DNA of 8,157 nt, taken from positions 1 to 8,157 of the forward strand of contig CALPIR020000097.1 in the NCBI GenBank assembly GCA_943323675.2. The letters run 5' to 3'. The stretch is from Chitinophaga pinensis (lineage in GTDB: Bacteria; Bacteroidota; Bacteroidia; UKL13-3). A model generated the notes under the pieces. That model ran no database searches. It worked only from the letters and a program-made list of their open reading frames with translations, and was not told where the DNA came from. Each line of letters starts with the position of its first letter. Positions within the stretch are counted from its first letter, which is position 1. Position numbers and translations under genes: made by a program. Shown one piece after another: positions 1 through 5,891 of the stretch.

Positions 1-378
1 ATCTTGTCCCATATATGGCGCAAGTGTTACCGAATCAAAACTCATGTGCTCGAAAAAAGCACGTGCATACATATCACTGGTATTACCAATATCACCTCGC
101 TTTGCATCAGCAATGGTAAAAATATTTTTAGGAATATAGTTCAGCGTGTCTTGCATCGTTTGCCATCCGCTAACGCCTTCTGCTTCATAAAAAGCAGTGT
201 TAATTTTGTAACTTACGCAATAATCCTTTGTAGCATCAATAATGGCTTTATTAAACGATAACACCGGGTTTTTTTCTTGTAATAAATGTGAAGGAACTTT
301 TTTGATATCAGTATCTAATCCAATGCACAAAAAGCTTTTCTTTAATTTAATTTGATTAACAAGTTCGGTTCTGTTCAC
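1..378 (-). CDS. pyrF: Orotidine 5'-phosphate decarboxylase, N-terminal part (cut by window edge)
   Basis: This enzyme decarboxylates OMP to UMP, the last step of de novo pyrimidine synthesis, in the cytoplasm. Only the first 126 residues are visible; the rest lies beyond position 1. The sequence shows the beta-1 motif LCIGLD (residues 17-22), YKIN with Lys58, and DAKRGDIGNT (91-100). These supply the family's Lys-Asp-Lys-Asp tetrad as Lys58, Asp91, Lys93 and Asp96. The YKINTAFYEA and PYMGQD wording suggests the longer PyrF type of about 270 residues common in Bacteroidota, not the E. coli type. The start is a GTG at 378-376, because no ATG lies between it and the in-frame stop at 411-409, and the MNRTELVNQI opening fits the family. 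It lies 30 bases after the preceding beta-barrel gene in the same direction and is probably cotranscribed with it. Confidence 0.93.
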   Translation of the reverse strand, partial: MNRTELVNQIKLKKSFLCIGLDTDIKKVPSHLLQEKNPVLSFNKAIIDATKDYCVSYKINTAFYEAEGVSGWQTMQDTLNYIPKNIFTIADAKRGDIGNTSDMYARAFFEHMSFDSVTLAPYMGQD

Positions 379-408
379 GATGTTTGGTGTTTGTACTATT
401 GGAGTTGA

Positions 409-1077
409 TTAAAAAAGCAAATTTATTTCCAGCACAAAGTTATGAATATCCTTGTTTTTAAGCAGAGGATTTAATCCACTTATTAAGCCGTTGTTAATGT
501 TTAACAAACCATACTTAGCCACAATTTGTAAACCAACAAAGCCTCCATAAAACTGCGTACCCGCTATCAATAAAACATCGTTAGGTTTTAAATTTGGTTT
601 TTCGTTTTCTGCAACAGCGTTGGGGTTTATAAAAATTGATGTGTTAAGTAGGTGAGAATATTGTAGGCCTGCAATAAAGTGGGCGCTATTATTCGCGTTT
701 ATTGACCTAACCCAAGTAAATGGAAAATCTAAGTAATAGGTAACTAGCTTATTGTATTCGCCAACCGGGTTGGCAAAATTGCTGCCACGCAAACTTACTG
801 CTAAATCTAGCTGAAAGGCGTTTTTGGGCGATACCTTTTTGCGATAGTAAACAGCACCATTTAAACCAAACATTGGCCTTGGATTGTCTAGCTCTCCACC
901 CAACATTGTAGTTGTATTGGTACCCAAACGTATACCAAACTCATGGTCTTCATTCATGTTGCCTTTAAGCCACTCAAAGGAATCCTCCTCTTCTTCATCC
1001 GCCAAATCAGTACTATCTGTTTGGGCAATTGACGCAGAGGCAAACAACATCATTAATATAAAAAATAACCGTTGCAT
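409..1077 (-). CDS. Secreted outer-membrane beta-barrel protein, PorT-like family
   Basis: The protein has 222 residues. A signal peptide spans about residues 1-18: Met-Gln-Arg, a hydrophobic core rich in Leu, Phe and Met, then SIA before Gln19, so the mature protein probably begins at Gln19. An acidic linker follows (Asp and Glu, about residues 21-32). The rest alternates polar and hydrophobic residues in beta-strand fashion with many Gly, Asn and Tyr, starting at FGIRLGTNTTTML and ending in the terminal Phe typical of outer-membrane barrels (FVLEINLLF). This matches the small PorT/OMP_b-brl type barrels of Bacteroidota. A specific role, such as in type IX secretion, cannot be shown from the sequence. 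An in-frame GTG at 1083 would add two residues (Met-Cys), but the ATG at 1077 gives a cleaner signal peptide. Any promoter should lie within 1078-1254. pyrF follows after 30 bases. Confidence 0.82.
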   Translation of the reverse strand: MQRLFFILMMLFASASIAQTDSTDLADEEEEDSFEWLKGNMNEDHEFGIRLGTNTTTMLGGELDNPRPMFGLNGAVYYRKKVSPKNAFQLDLAVSLRGSNFANPVGEYNKLVTYYLDFPFTWVRSINANNSAHFIAGLQYSHLLNTSIFINPNAVAENEKPNLKPNDVLLIAGTQFYGGFVGLQIVAKYGLLNINNGLISGLNPLLKNKDIHNFVLEINLLF

Positions 1078-1181
1078 ACACACAATATTAGTGTTTTAAC
1101 CCATATTCAGCATTATAAATACTTAACTGTTTCCTGATTTTATTTCAATTAGCATGTGCCTTTTAATAACAATCACTAAAT

Positions 1182-1207
1182 CAAATGCCTCGCATTTGCA
1201 AAATGCG
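1182..1207. repeat. Overlapping inverted repeats that can form two alternative hairpins
   Basis: Two perfect inverted repeats share one arm. CAAATGC (1182-1188) pairs with GCATTTG (1192-1198) across a 3-base spacer. CGCATTT (1191-1197) pairs with AAATGCG (1201-1207) across the loop GCA. The middle arm can be in only one hairpin at a time. The site lies between the aat stop (1255) and the barrel-gene start (1077), both on the minus strand, 48-73 bases past the aat stop. No U-tract follows on the minus strand, so it is not a standard terminator. It could be a weak 3' processing or attenuation structure or a protein-binding palindrome; the function is inferred only. Confidence 0.5.
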
Positions 1208-1254
1208 ACTTATTAGAGAAACAATAAAACACATAAACAAACATCTATTTCAAT

Positions 1255-1824
1255 TTATGCCAAGGCATCGGCAAGTAATTTATTGTATTCAGCTTGGGTA
1301 ATTTCTATTGCACCTAATGTTCTTAAATAATCAGAAATATACTGTGTATCTAACAATGCAAAGTCGTTTTCTTTCATCCACTCAACTAAACAATATAGTG
1401 CAACTTTACTTGCGTCTGTCTGGGTACTAAACATGCTTTCGCCAAAAAAAGCCTTTCCCATTGCCACACCATAAAGTCCACCAACCATTTCATGTTTTTG
1501 ATTCCAAGTTTCAAAACTAAATCCATATCCCATTTGATTTAATTTACAGTATACCTGTATAATCTCTTCGCTTATCCAAGTTTCATCTCGATTAGCGCAA
1601 GCACGCATTACACCTTCAAAGTTTCTATTAATGGTAACGTAATACTTCCCGCTGTGGAGGGTTTGCTTTAGCGATTTACTTACCTTAAATTCATCTAAAG
1701 GGATAACACCCCTAAACTCAGGTTCAATCCAATAAATAACGTCTCCTTCCTCTTGGTTAGCCATTGGAAAAACTCCAGTGCTGTATGCATACAACAGCAT
1801 ATCAGGGGTAATTTGCTCAACCAT
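1255..1824 (-). CDS. aat: Leucyl/phenylalanyl-tRNA--protein transferase
   Basis: Aat moves Leu or Phe from charged tRNA to the N-terminus of proteins with basic first residues, marking them for ClpAP-type degradation (N-degron pathway), in the cytoplasm. The family signature is clear in order: YSTGVFPM (14-21), YWIEPEFRGVIPL (31-43), FEGVMRACA and ETWI (69-84), MVGGLYGVAMGKAFFGESMF (113-132), DASKVAL (137-143) and LLDTQ (157-161). Glu129, Asp159 and Gln161 are in family-typical positions. At 189 residues it is a short form that begins almost directly at the first conserved motif and lacks the longer N-terminal segment of E. coli Aat. Two usual histidines are replaced: the AHS(V/I)E motif reads GFSFE (101-105), and the His after the DxQ motif reads Tyr166. 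The ATG at 1824-1822 abuts the yihY stop, which implies translational coupling in one transcript. Confidence 0.9.
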   Translation of the reverse strand: MVEQITPDMLLYAYSTGVFPMANQEEGDVIYWIEPEFRGVIPLDEFKVSKSLKQTLHSGKYYVTINRNFEGVMRACANRDETWISEEIIQVYCKLNQMGYGFSFETWNQKHEMVGGLYGVAMGKAFFGESMFSTQTDASKVALYCLVEWMKENDFALLDTQYISDYLRTLGAIEITQAEYNKLLADALA

Positions 1825-3156
1825 TTAAAATTCTAAAATGTGTTTGTTTTCGGATGACTGATTCATGGCATCTTCCAATGCGATATAGGTTAATTTTATT
1901 TGATGTAAGATCTCCCCTTCGTGTTTTTTTAGTTGACCCATACTTTCAATTTTATTGATAATAAATCCTACTTTTAAATATTGTAAATCAAGAGCAGGTA
2001 CAAAACAATAGTCTTTATTTTTACCTTCTTCTATTGTTTTAGCAAGCAAATCGCATTTCTGCATTGTGCTTAATAAATTGCGTGTTAAACTCAAAGGCAA
2101 ATTTAATTTTGTTGCAATCTCTGTAGCATCTGGCGGTTGTAGCGCATCTTTAAACTTTTTGGCAATAAAATGCATGATATACAAGCTATAAAGCATCCGC
2201 ATTTTATGACTAATATTTCCCGTTTGCTTTTCTGATTCAAATAAGGCAATATTTTGTACGCTATATGAGATTTCTGCACCTATCAATACAATCATCCAAC
2301 TAAACTGTAGCCACGTAATAAATAAAGGAATAGAAGCGAAGCTACCATAAATGGTATTGTACCTTGATACACCAATTTGAAAAGCAATATACGCCCATTG
2401 AAATACCTGAAACACACAACCAGCAATAATTCCTGCTGTAAGTGCAGCCTTTGGTTTAACGCGTGTATTGGGCATAACCAAATACAGCAAGAAAAACAAA
2501 ATGCTTGTTGTGAGGTAAGGTAAAACTTGTAATGAAATAATAATTAACTCCGTAATAGCAGGACCTAAAAAACTAAGATGAATAAGTATATTTTGTACCT
2601 GAGTTGTTATGTAAATATTTGCCGCACCTGATATGACAATAAAAACTGGAGCCACTAACATCATGGATAAATAGTCAGTAAACTGCCTAGCCATGGTGCG
2701 CGGTTTTTGCACATCCCAAATAGAATTAAATGCTTCCTCAATATTAGATAATACTTGCAGAACACTCCACAACAACAATACAAAACCCAAACCTGCAATA
2801 ACTCCACCTTTTGTACTACCCAATAAATTATGCGCGTAATTCATTACATTTTCTAAAACCTCGGGTTGGCCAACCAAAATATTTTTCAACTGGCTGTCTA
2901 AATATTCTTGTAGACCAAACCCTTGTGCAATGCCAAATATCATGGCAACAACAGGAACAATAGATAGTAACGAGTATAGGGTAAGTGCAGAAGCGCGCAA
3001 TGCTAAGTTTTTACGCACAAAATCTTTAACCGCTACAATGCTAACGCGTAAAATTTTTATCATTCCACGCTGCCATTTTGGAAATTTATCTAACTTTACA
3101 TGCCACACATCGTGCGTTATAAAGTCACGTATTTTTACCATATCGATTTTAGCCAT
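1825..3156 (-). CDS. YihY/BrkB-family inner-membrane protein with C-terminal cytoplasmic domain
   Basis: A 443-residue polytopic membrane protein of the YihY/virulence factor BrkB family (formerly misassigned as RNase BN). The biochemical function of the family is not settled. About six membrane segments can be read: near 57-79, 117-137, 161-185, 205-228, 238-260 and 273-300. Family motifs are visible: NIEEAFNSIWDVQKPR (138-153), MPNTRVKPKAAL (228-239), and YNTIYGSFASIPLFITWLQF followed by GAEIS (266-297). Residues about 340-375 (DATEIATKLNLPLSLTRNLL and onward) look like a helix-turn-helix or winged-helix segment within a soluble tail of about 140 residues. An alternative start is Met6 (3141). 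It is the first gene of the leftward group, with aat starting immediately after its stop. The divergent hydrolase gene begins within 55 bases of its start. Confidence 0.9.
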   Translation of the reverse strand: MAKIDMVKIRDFITHDVWHVKLDKFPKWQRGMIKILRVSIVAVKDFVRKNLALRASALTLYSLLSIVPVVAMIFGIAQGFGLQEYLDSQLKNILVGQPEVLENVMNYAHNLLGSTKGGVIAGLGFVLLLWSVLQVLSNIEEAFNSIWDVQKPRTMARQFTDYLSMMLVAPVFIVISGAANIYITTQVQNILIHLSFLGPAITELIIISLQVLPYLTTSILFFLLYLVMPNTRVKPKAALTAGIIAGCVFQVFQWAYIAFQIGVSRYNTIYGSFASIPLFITWLQFSWMIVLIGAEISYSVQNIALFESEKQTGNISHKMRMLYSLYIMHFIAKKFKDALQPPDATEIATKLNLPLSLTRNLLSTMQKCDLLAKTIEEGKNKDYCFVPALDLQYLKVGFIINKIESMGQLKKHEGEILHQIKLTYIALEDAMNQSSENKHILEF

Positions 3157-3209
3157 GCGGTAAAGATAAGTTTATGTATGCAATGATGGGAATTGAAACA
3201 AAAAAATTC
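3157..3209. promoter_or_regulatory. Short divergent intergenic region, candidate back-to-back promoters
   Basis: This is the only space between the divergent yihY and hydrolase starts. It contains two overlapping matches to the Bacteroidota -7 element TAnnTTTG, each with one mismatch: TATCTTTA on the minus strand (3168-3161) and TAAGTTTA on the plus strand (3167-3174). They overlap by two bases. Neither has a clear TTTG-type -33 element at the expected distance, so the call is weak. If the minus-strand box is used, the yihY transcript would start almost at its ATG, either leaderless or starting translation at Met6. Confidence 0.25.
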
Positions 3210-4019
3210 ATGCACAAGAAACTGTTTCTTTACAAAAGCTCACGCATTTCATATCACCGATTTGGGAATGGAAAAGACGTGCTTGTTGCTTTCCATGGTT
3301 ACAACCAAACTGGAAGTGATTACGCTTATTTTAAGGATGTATTGGGTAATAAATTTACAATAATAGCTATTGATTTTTTTTGGCATGGTGATAGCGCATG
3401 GTTAGAACAAGAGGCTTTTTTGGATGAAGACATGCAGAACATAGTGAACGGAATTGCCAAACAAGAGGACCTTCATGCAGAAACATTTTCAGTTTGTTCT
3501 TTTAGCATGGGAGCAAGATTAGCAAGGGCTTTAGTGCGTAATTTTGCCCATCGAATTGATTATTTTATTATGTTGTCACCACCGACATTTTCGTTCAACA
3601 AATTTTTAAATTTTACCACAAATAATCCGTTGGGTTTAAATCTTTTTAAGTATTTTGTAAATACTCCAGGAGCTTTACAAGCCTGGGTTGAACGATTATA
3701 CCAATGGAAAATTTTAGCGCGAAGCGTATACGTTTTTACATCGAAATTTGTTGGTAAACAAGAACGCATTGAAAAGGTGTTTAATACTTGGTACGCACAA
3801 CGTAAACTAAAAACTAATTTTAAAACCTTTGCTCAAACACTTAACAATAGCAATATAAATGTAATACTTATTGTGGGCAAAAACGATAGCATCACACCAC
3901 CACATGGTATGATAAAATACATTAGTAAATTAAAGAATAGACAAATATTTATTTTGCAAAAAAAACATGAACTTGCCACCCCCGAAACCAAGCGTGTTTT
4001 TGAAGAGCTATTTACATAA
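3210..4019 (+). CDS. Alpha/beta hydrolase fold protein, substrate unknown
   Basis: A single-domain alpha/beta hydrolase of 269 residues from the chosen start, with no signal peptide, so probably cytoplasmic. The oxyanion-hole motif FHGYNQTG lies at 28-35. The nucleophile elbow is SFSMG with Ser99, where the usual first Gly or His-containing form is replaced (S-x-S-x-G). The acid is Asp226 in VGKNDSITPP and the base His253 in KKHELATP. The catalytic triad is therefore intact, but the cap region (about 125-205) gives no substrate clue. The frame is open from an ATG at 3174, with others at 3183 and 3186. I prefer 3210 (MHKKLFLYKS) because homologues usually begin just before this strand and it leaves room for a promoter; 3174 would add 12 residues. 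The PaaG-like gene follows after 37 bases. Esterase, lipase or a thioesterase-like activity are all possible. Confidence 0.88.
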   Translation: MHKKLFLYKSSRISYHRFGNGKDVLVAFHGYNQTGSDYAYFKDVLGNKFTIIAIDFFWHGDSAWLEQEAFLDEDMQNIVNGIAKQEDLHAETFSVCSFSMGARLARALVRNFAHRIDYFIMLSPPTFSFNKFLNFTTNNPLGLNLFKYFVNTPGALQAWVERLYQWKILARSVYVFTSKFVGKQERIEKVFNTWYAQRKLKTNFKTFAQTLNNSNINVILIVGKNDSITPPHGMIKYISKLKNRQIFILQKKHELATPETKRVFEELFT

Positions 4020-4056
4020 GCACAAGCAAGGATTGGCAAAATAGAAATATACACTT

Positions 4057-4839
4057 ATGCAATACGAAACTATTTTATTTGAAGTAAACAATGGCATTGC
4101 CACACTAACACTTAACCGACCAGATGTTTTTAATGCTTTTAATGAGCAACAAAGTTTTGATGTAATTGACGCATTGAAAAAAATTGATCGCGACAAATCA
4201 ATACGTGTAGTTATTTTAACAGGAGCAGGCAAAGCATTTTGCAGCGGACAAGATTTAAAGTCGATAGCAGGGGCAAAAAACCGCTCACTAAGCGATAGTT
4301 TGTACACGCGCTACAACCCAATGATAAAGGCGATGCGCAACTTGCCAGTTCCAATCATATGCAAATTAAACGGAGTAGCAGCTGGTGCAGGTTGTAGTAT
4401 GGCTTTAGCTAGTGACATGATTGTAGCTAGTGAAAATGCCTCTTTAATTGAAGTATTTGTAAATGTAGGTTTGGTTTTAGATTCTGGTTCGAGTTATTTT
4501 TTACCGCGATTGGTTGGGTCGGCACGTGCATTTGAATTAGCAACAATGGGTACAAAAGTTACAGCAAGCCAGGCTTTAGAATTGGGCATGGTAAACCGCG
4601 TTGTTAAGCACGAGGATTTAGACACCGAGACTTTAAAAATTGCTGAATATTACGCTAATGCACCAACCAAAGCAATTGGCTTGATGAAAAAAATGTTGAA
4701 TAAATCGTTCCACAGTGATTTAGATACTATGCTACAATATGAGGCGTATTGCCAAGAAATAGCAGGTAGAAGCATAGATTATAAAGAAGGCGTTACAGCG
4801 TTTAACGAAAAGCGCAAGCCAGATTTTAAAGGCGAATAA
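4057..4839 (+). CDS. Crotonase-superfamily protein, PaaG-like enoyl-CoA isomerase
   Basis: A 260-residue protein of the enoyl-CoA hydratase/isomerase family, cytoplasmic, acting on an acyl-CoA. The CoA and oxyanion-hole segments are AFCSGQDL (60-67) and NGVAAGAG (105-112). Aligned by eye with rat mitochondrial hydratase, both catalytic glutamates are absent: the Glu144 position is Ser114 and the Glu164 position is Phe134. Instead there is Asp142 in GLVLDSG, the position of the catalytic Asp of PaaG (oxepin-forming isomerase of phenylacetate breakdown) in GLVPDSG. YNPMIKAMRNLPVPIIC and FLPRLVG also resemble PaaG. No other paa genes are present in the window, so a phenylacetate role is not shown; another enoyl-CoA isomerase role is possible. 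The ATG start gives the standard opening (ILFEVNNGIATLTLNRP). It ends 62 bases before the stress protein gene. Confidence 0.9.
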   Translation: MQYETILFEVNNGIATLTLNRPDVFNAFNEQQSFDVIDALKKIDRDKSIRVVILTGAGKAFCSGQDLKSIAGAKNRSLSDSLYTRYNPMIKAMRNLPVPIICKLNGVAAGAGCSMALASDMIVASENASLIEVFVNVGLVLDSGSSYFLPRLVGSARAFELATMGTKVTASQALELGMVNRVVKHEDLDTETLKIAEYYANAPTKAIGLMKKMLNKSFHSDLDTMLQYEAYCQEIAGRSIDYKEGVTAFNEKRKPDFKGE

Positions 4840-4848
4840 AGCATAAAA

Positions 4849-4880
4849 TTTGGCAAAGTGGCTATTTTCCATTAAATTGT
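4849..4880 (+). promoter_or_regulatory. Candidate Bacteroidota-type promoter for the universal stress protein gene
   Basis: TTTG at 4849-4852 is followed after 20 bases by TAAATTGT at 4873-4880. The spacing fits the -33 TTTG / -7 TAnnTTTG arrangement, but the -7 box has two mismatches. It would give a leader of roughly 15 bases before the ATG at 4902. If it is not used, the stress gene is read from the upstream genes. Confidence 0.25.
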
Positions 4881-4901
4881 ATCTAATAAAATCATTAATT
4901 T

Positions 4902-5708
4902 ATGGCCACACACATCACTAAAATTATTGTAGCGGTTGATACATCAAGTTGCTCAACTATGGCGCTAAAGGCGGCATTATCGTTAGCTAATGCTTATAGT
5001 GCCTCGCTTTATGTTCACCATGTAACAGAAGATTCTACCTCTGATGAAGTTAAACAAAAAGTAGCCAATGTTTTAGGCACAACACCTCACACCTACTCCG
5101 AAAGTAAGGGCAGTGTTTACAAAGAAATCATTGTTAAATCGCTTGATGTAAAAGCCGATTTAATTGTAATGGGTACACACGGAAATACTGGTTTTCAGGA
5201 GTTTTGGTTAGGCAGTAATGCCAATAAGGTAGTAAGTTCCGCTAAGTGCCCAGTTCTTACCATCAGAGATGATGCCCGATCAACAGATTTTAAAAAGATT
5301 GTTGTTCCAATGGATACCTCTTTTGAATCAAGACAAAAAATACCTGTGGCCATTGATTTGGCAGAGGCATTAAAAGCAACTATACATATTCTAGGAGTTT
5401 CAACTGGAAAAGATAAAGAAGCCGAGCATGTTATAAATAATTACACACGCCAAGCTAGTGATAGTATTGAAGATCATAATATTTCGTGTACCATAGAAAA
5501 ACGTTTGGGGGGAAACATTACCAATGCAACCATTATGTATGCCGAAGAAATTATGGCTGACTTAATTGTAATCATGACCGAACAAGAGCCTCAATTAGGT
5601 TCATTTTTCTTGGGTAAGTTTGCGCAACAAATGGTTAACAACTCGCCTATACCAGTAATATGTGTACCTACACGTGAAGATTTATTGATTACAGACGCAA
5701 GATTATAA
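4902..5708 (+). CDS. Tandem universal stress protein (two UspA domains)
   Basis: A 268-residue cytoplasmic protein with two UspA folds, about residues 5-122 and 130-256. The first domain opens KIIVAVDTS (Asp13) and carries a complete ATP-binding motif G-2x-G-9x-G(S/T): Gly91, Gly94, Gly104, Ser105 in GTHGNTGFQEFWLGS. The second opens KIVVPMDTS (Asp138), but its loop is degenerate: Met225 and Gln228 replace the first two glycines and Lys239 replaces the Ser, with only Gly238 kept. So probably only the N-terminal half binds ATP. UspA proteins support survival under starvation, redox and other stress; the exact partner is unknown. The start ATG at 4902 is the only sensible one. The gene is the last of the rightward group and is followed 12 bases later by a terminator. 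Confidence 0.93.
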   Translation: MATHITKIIVAVDTSSCSTMALKAALSLANAYSASLYVHHVTEDSTSDEVKQKVANVLGTTPHTYSESKGSVYKEIIVKSLDVKADLIVMGTHGNTGFQEFWLGSNANKVVSSAKCPVLTIRDDARSTDFKKIVVPMDTSFESRQKIPVAIDLAEALKATIHILGVSTGKDKEAEHVINNYTRQASDSIEDHNISCTIEKRLGGNITNATIMYAEEIMADLIVIMTEQEPQLGSFFLGKFAQQMVNNSPIPVICVPTREDLLITDARL

Positions 5709-5720
5709 CAACTATACTAC

Positions 5721-5751
5721 AAAAAAATGCTCCTTTCCGGGGGCTTTTTTT
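5721..5751 (+). terminator. Intrinsic terminator after the universal stress protein gene
   Basis: A run of seven A leads to the stem GCTCC (5729-5733) pairing with GGGGC (5740-5744), including one T-G wobble, with a six-base loop, then seven T (5745-5751). The A and T runs can extend the stem past one unpaired T. It lies 12 bases after the stop codon and separates this group from dxs. Confidence 0.88.
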
Positions 5752-5891
5752 GTTTATGCGTCACAATTTAAATGGTTGCGAACATTATTTTTATACTTTA
5801 AACCAAAAACGTACTTTTACCGTTTGTAACAAAAGCCTAAGCAAAGCAATGGTTTGATAAACATTTGCCTTGTAAAGCTGTTAATAAGACT

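Noticed and set aside
4..261. Open frame of 85 codons on the plus strand
   Set aside because: It is antisense to pyrF, whose conserved motifs are plain on the minus strand; composition shows no domain or signal.
3833..4307. Two overlapping minus-strand open frames opposite the hydrolase and PaaG-like genes
   Set aside because: They mirror well-supported plus-strand genes, match no family and have no terminator or start signals.
5865..5891. In-frame upstream TTG start for dxs adding nine residues
   Set aside because: The extra residues (PCKAVNKT) do not resemble Dxs N-termini, and tandem ATGs at 5892 and 5895 fit the family.
5752..5891. Promoter boxes for dxs, such as TACTTTTA near 5811-5818
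   Set aside because: A one-mismatch -7 box can be found, but no TTTG lies at the right distance upstream, so I could not choose among several AT-rich candidates.
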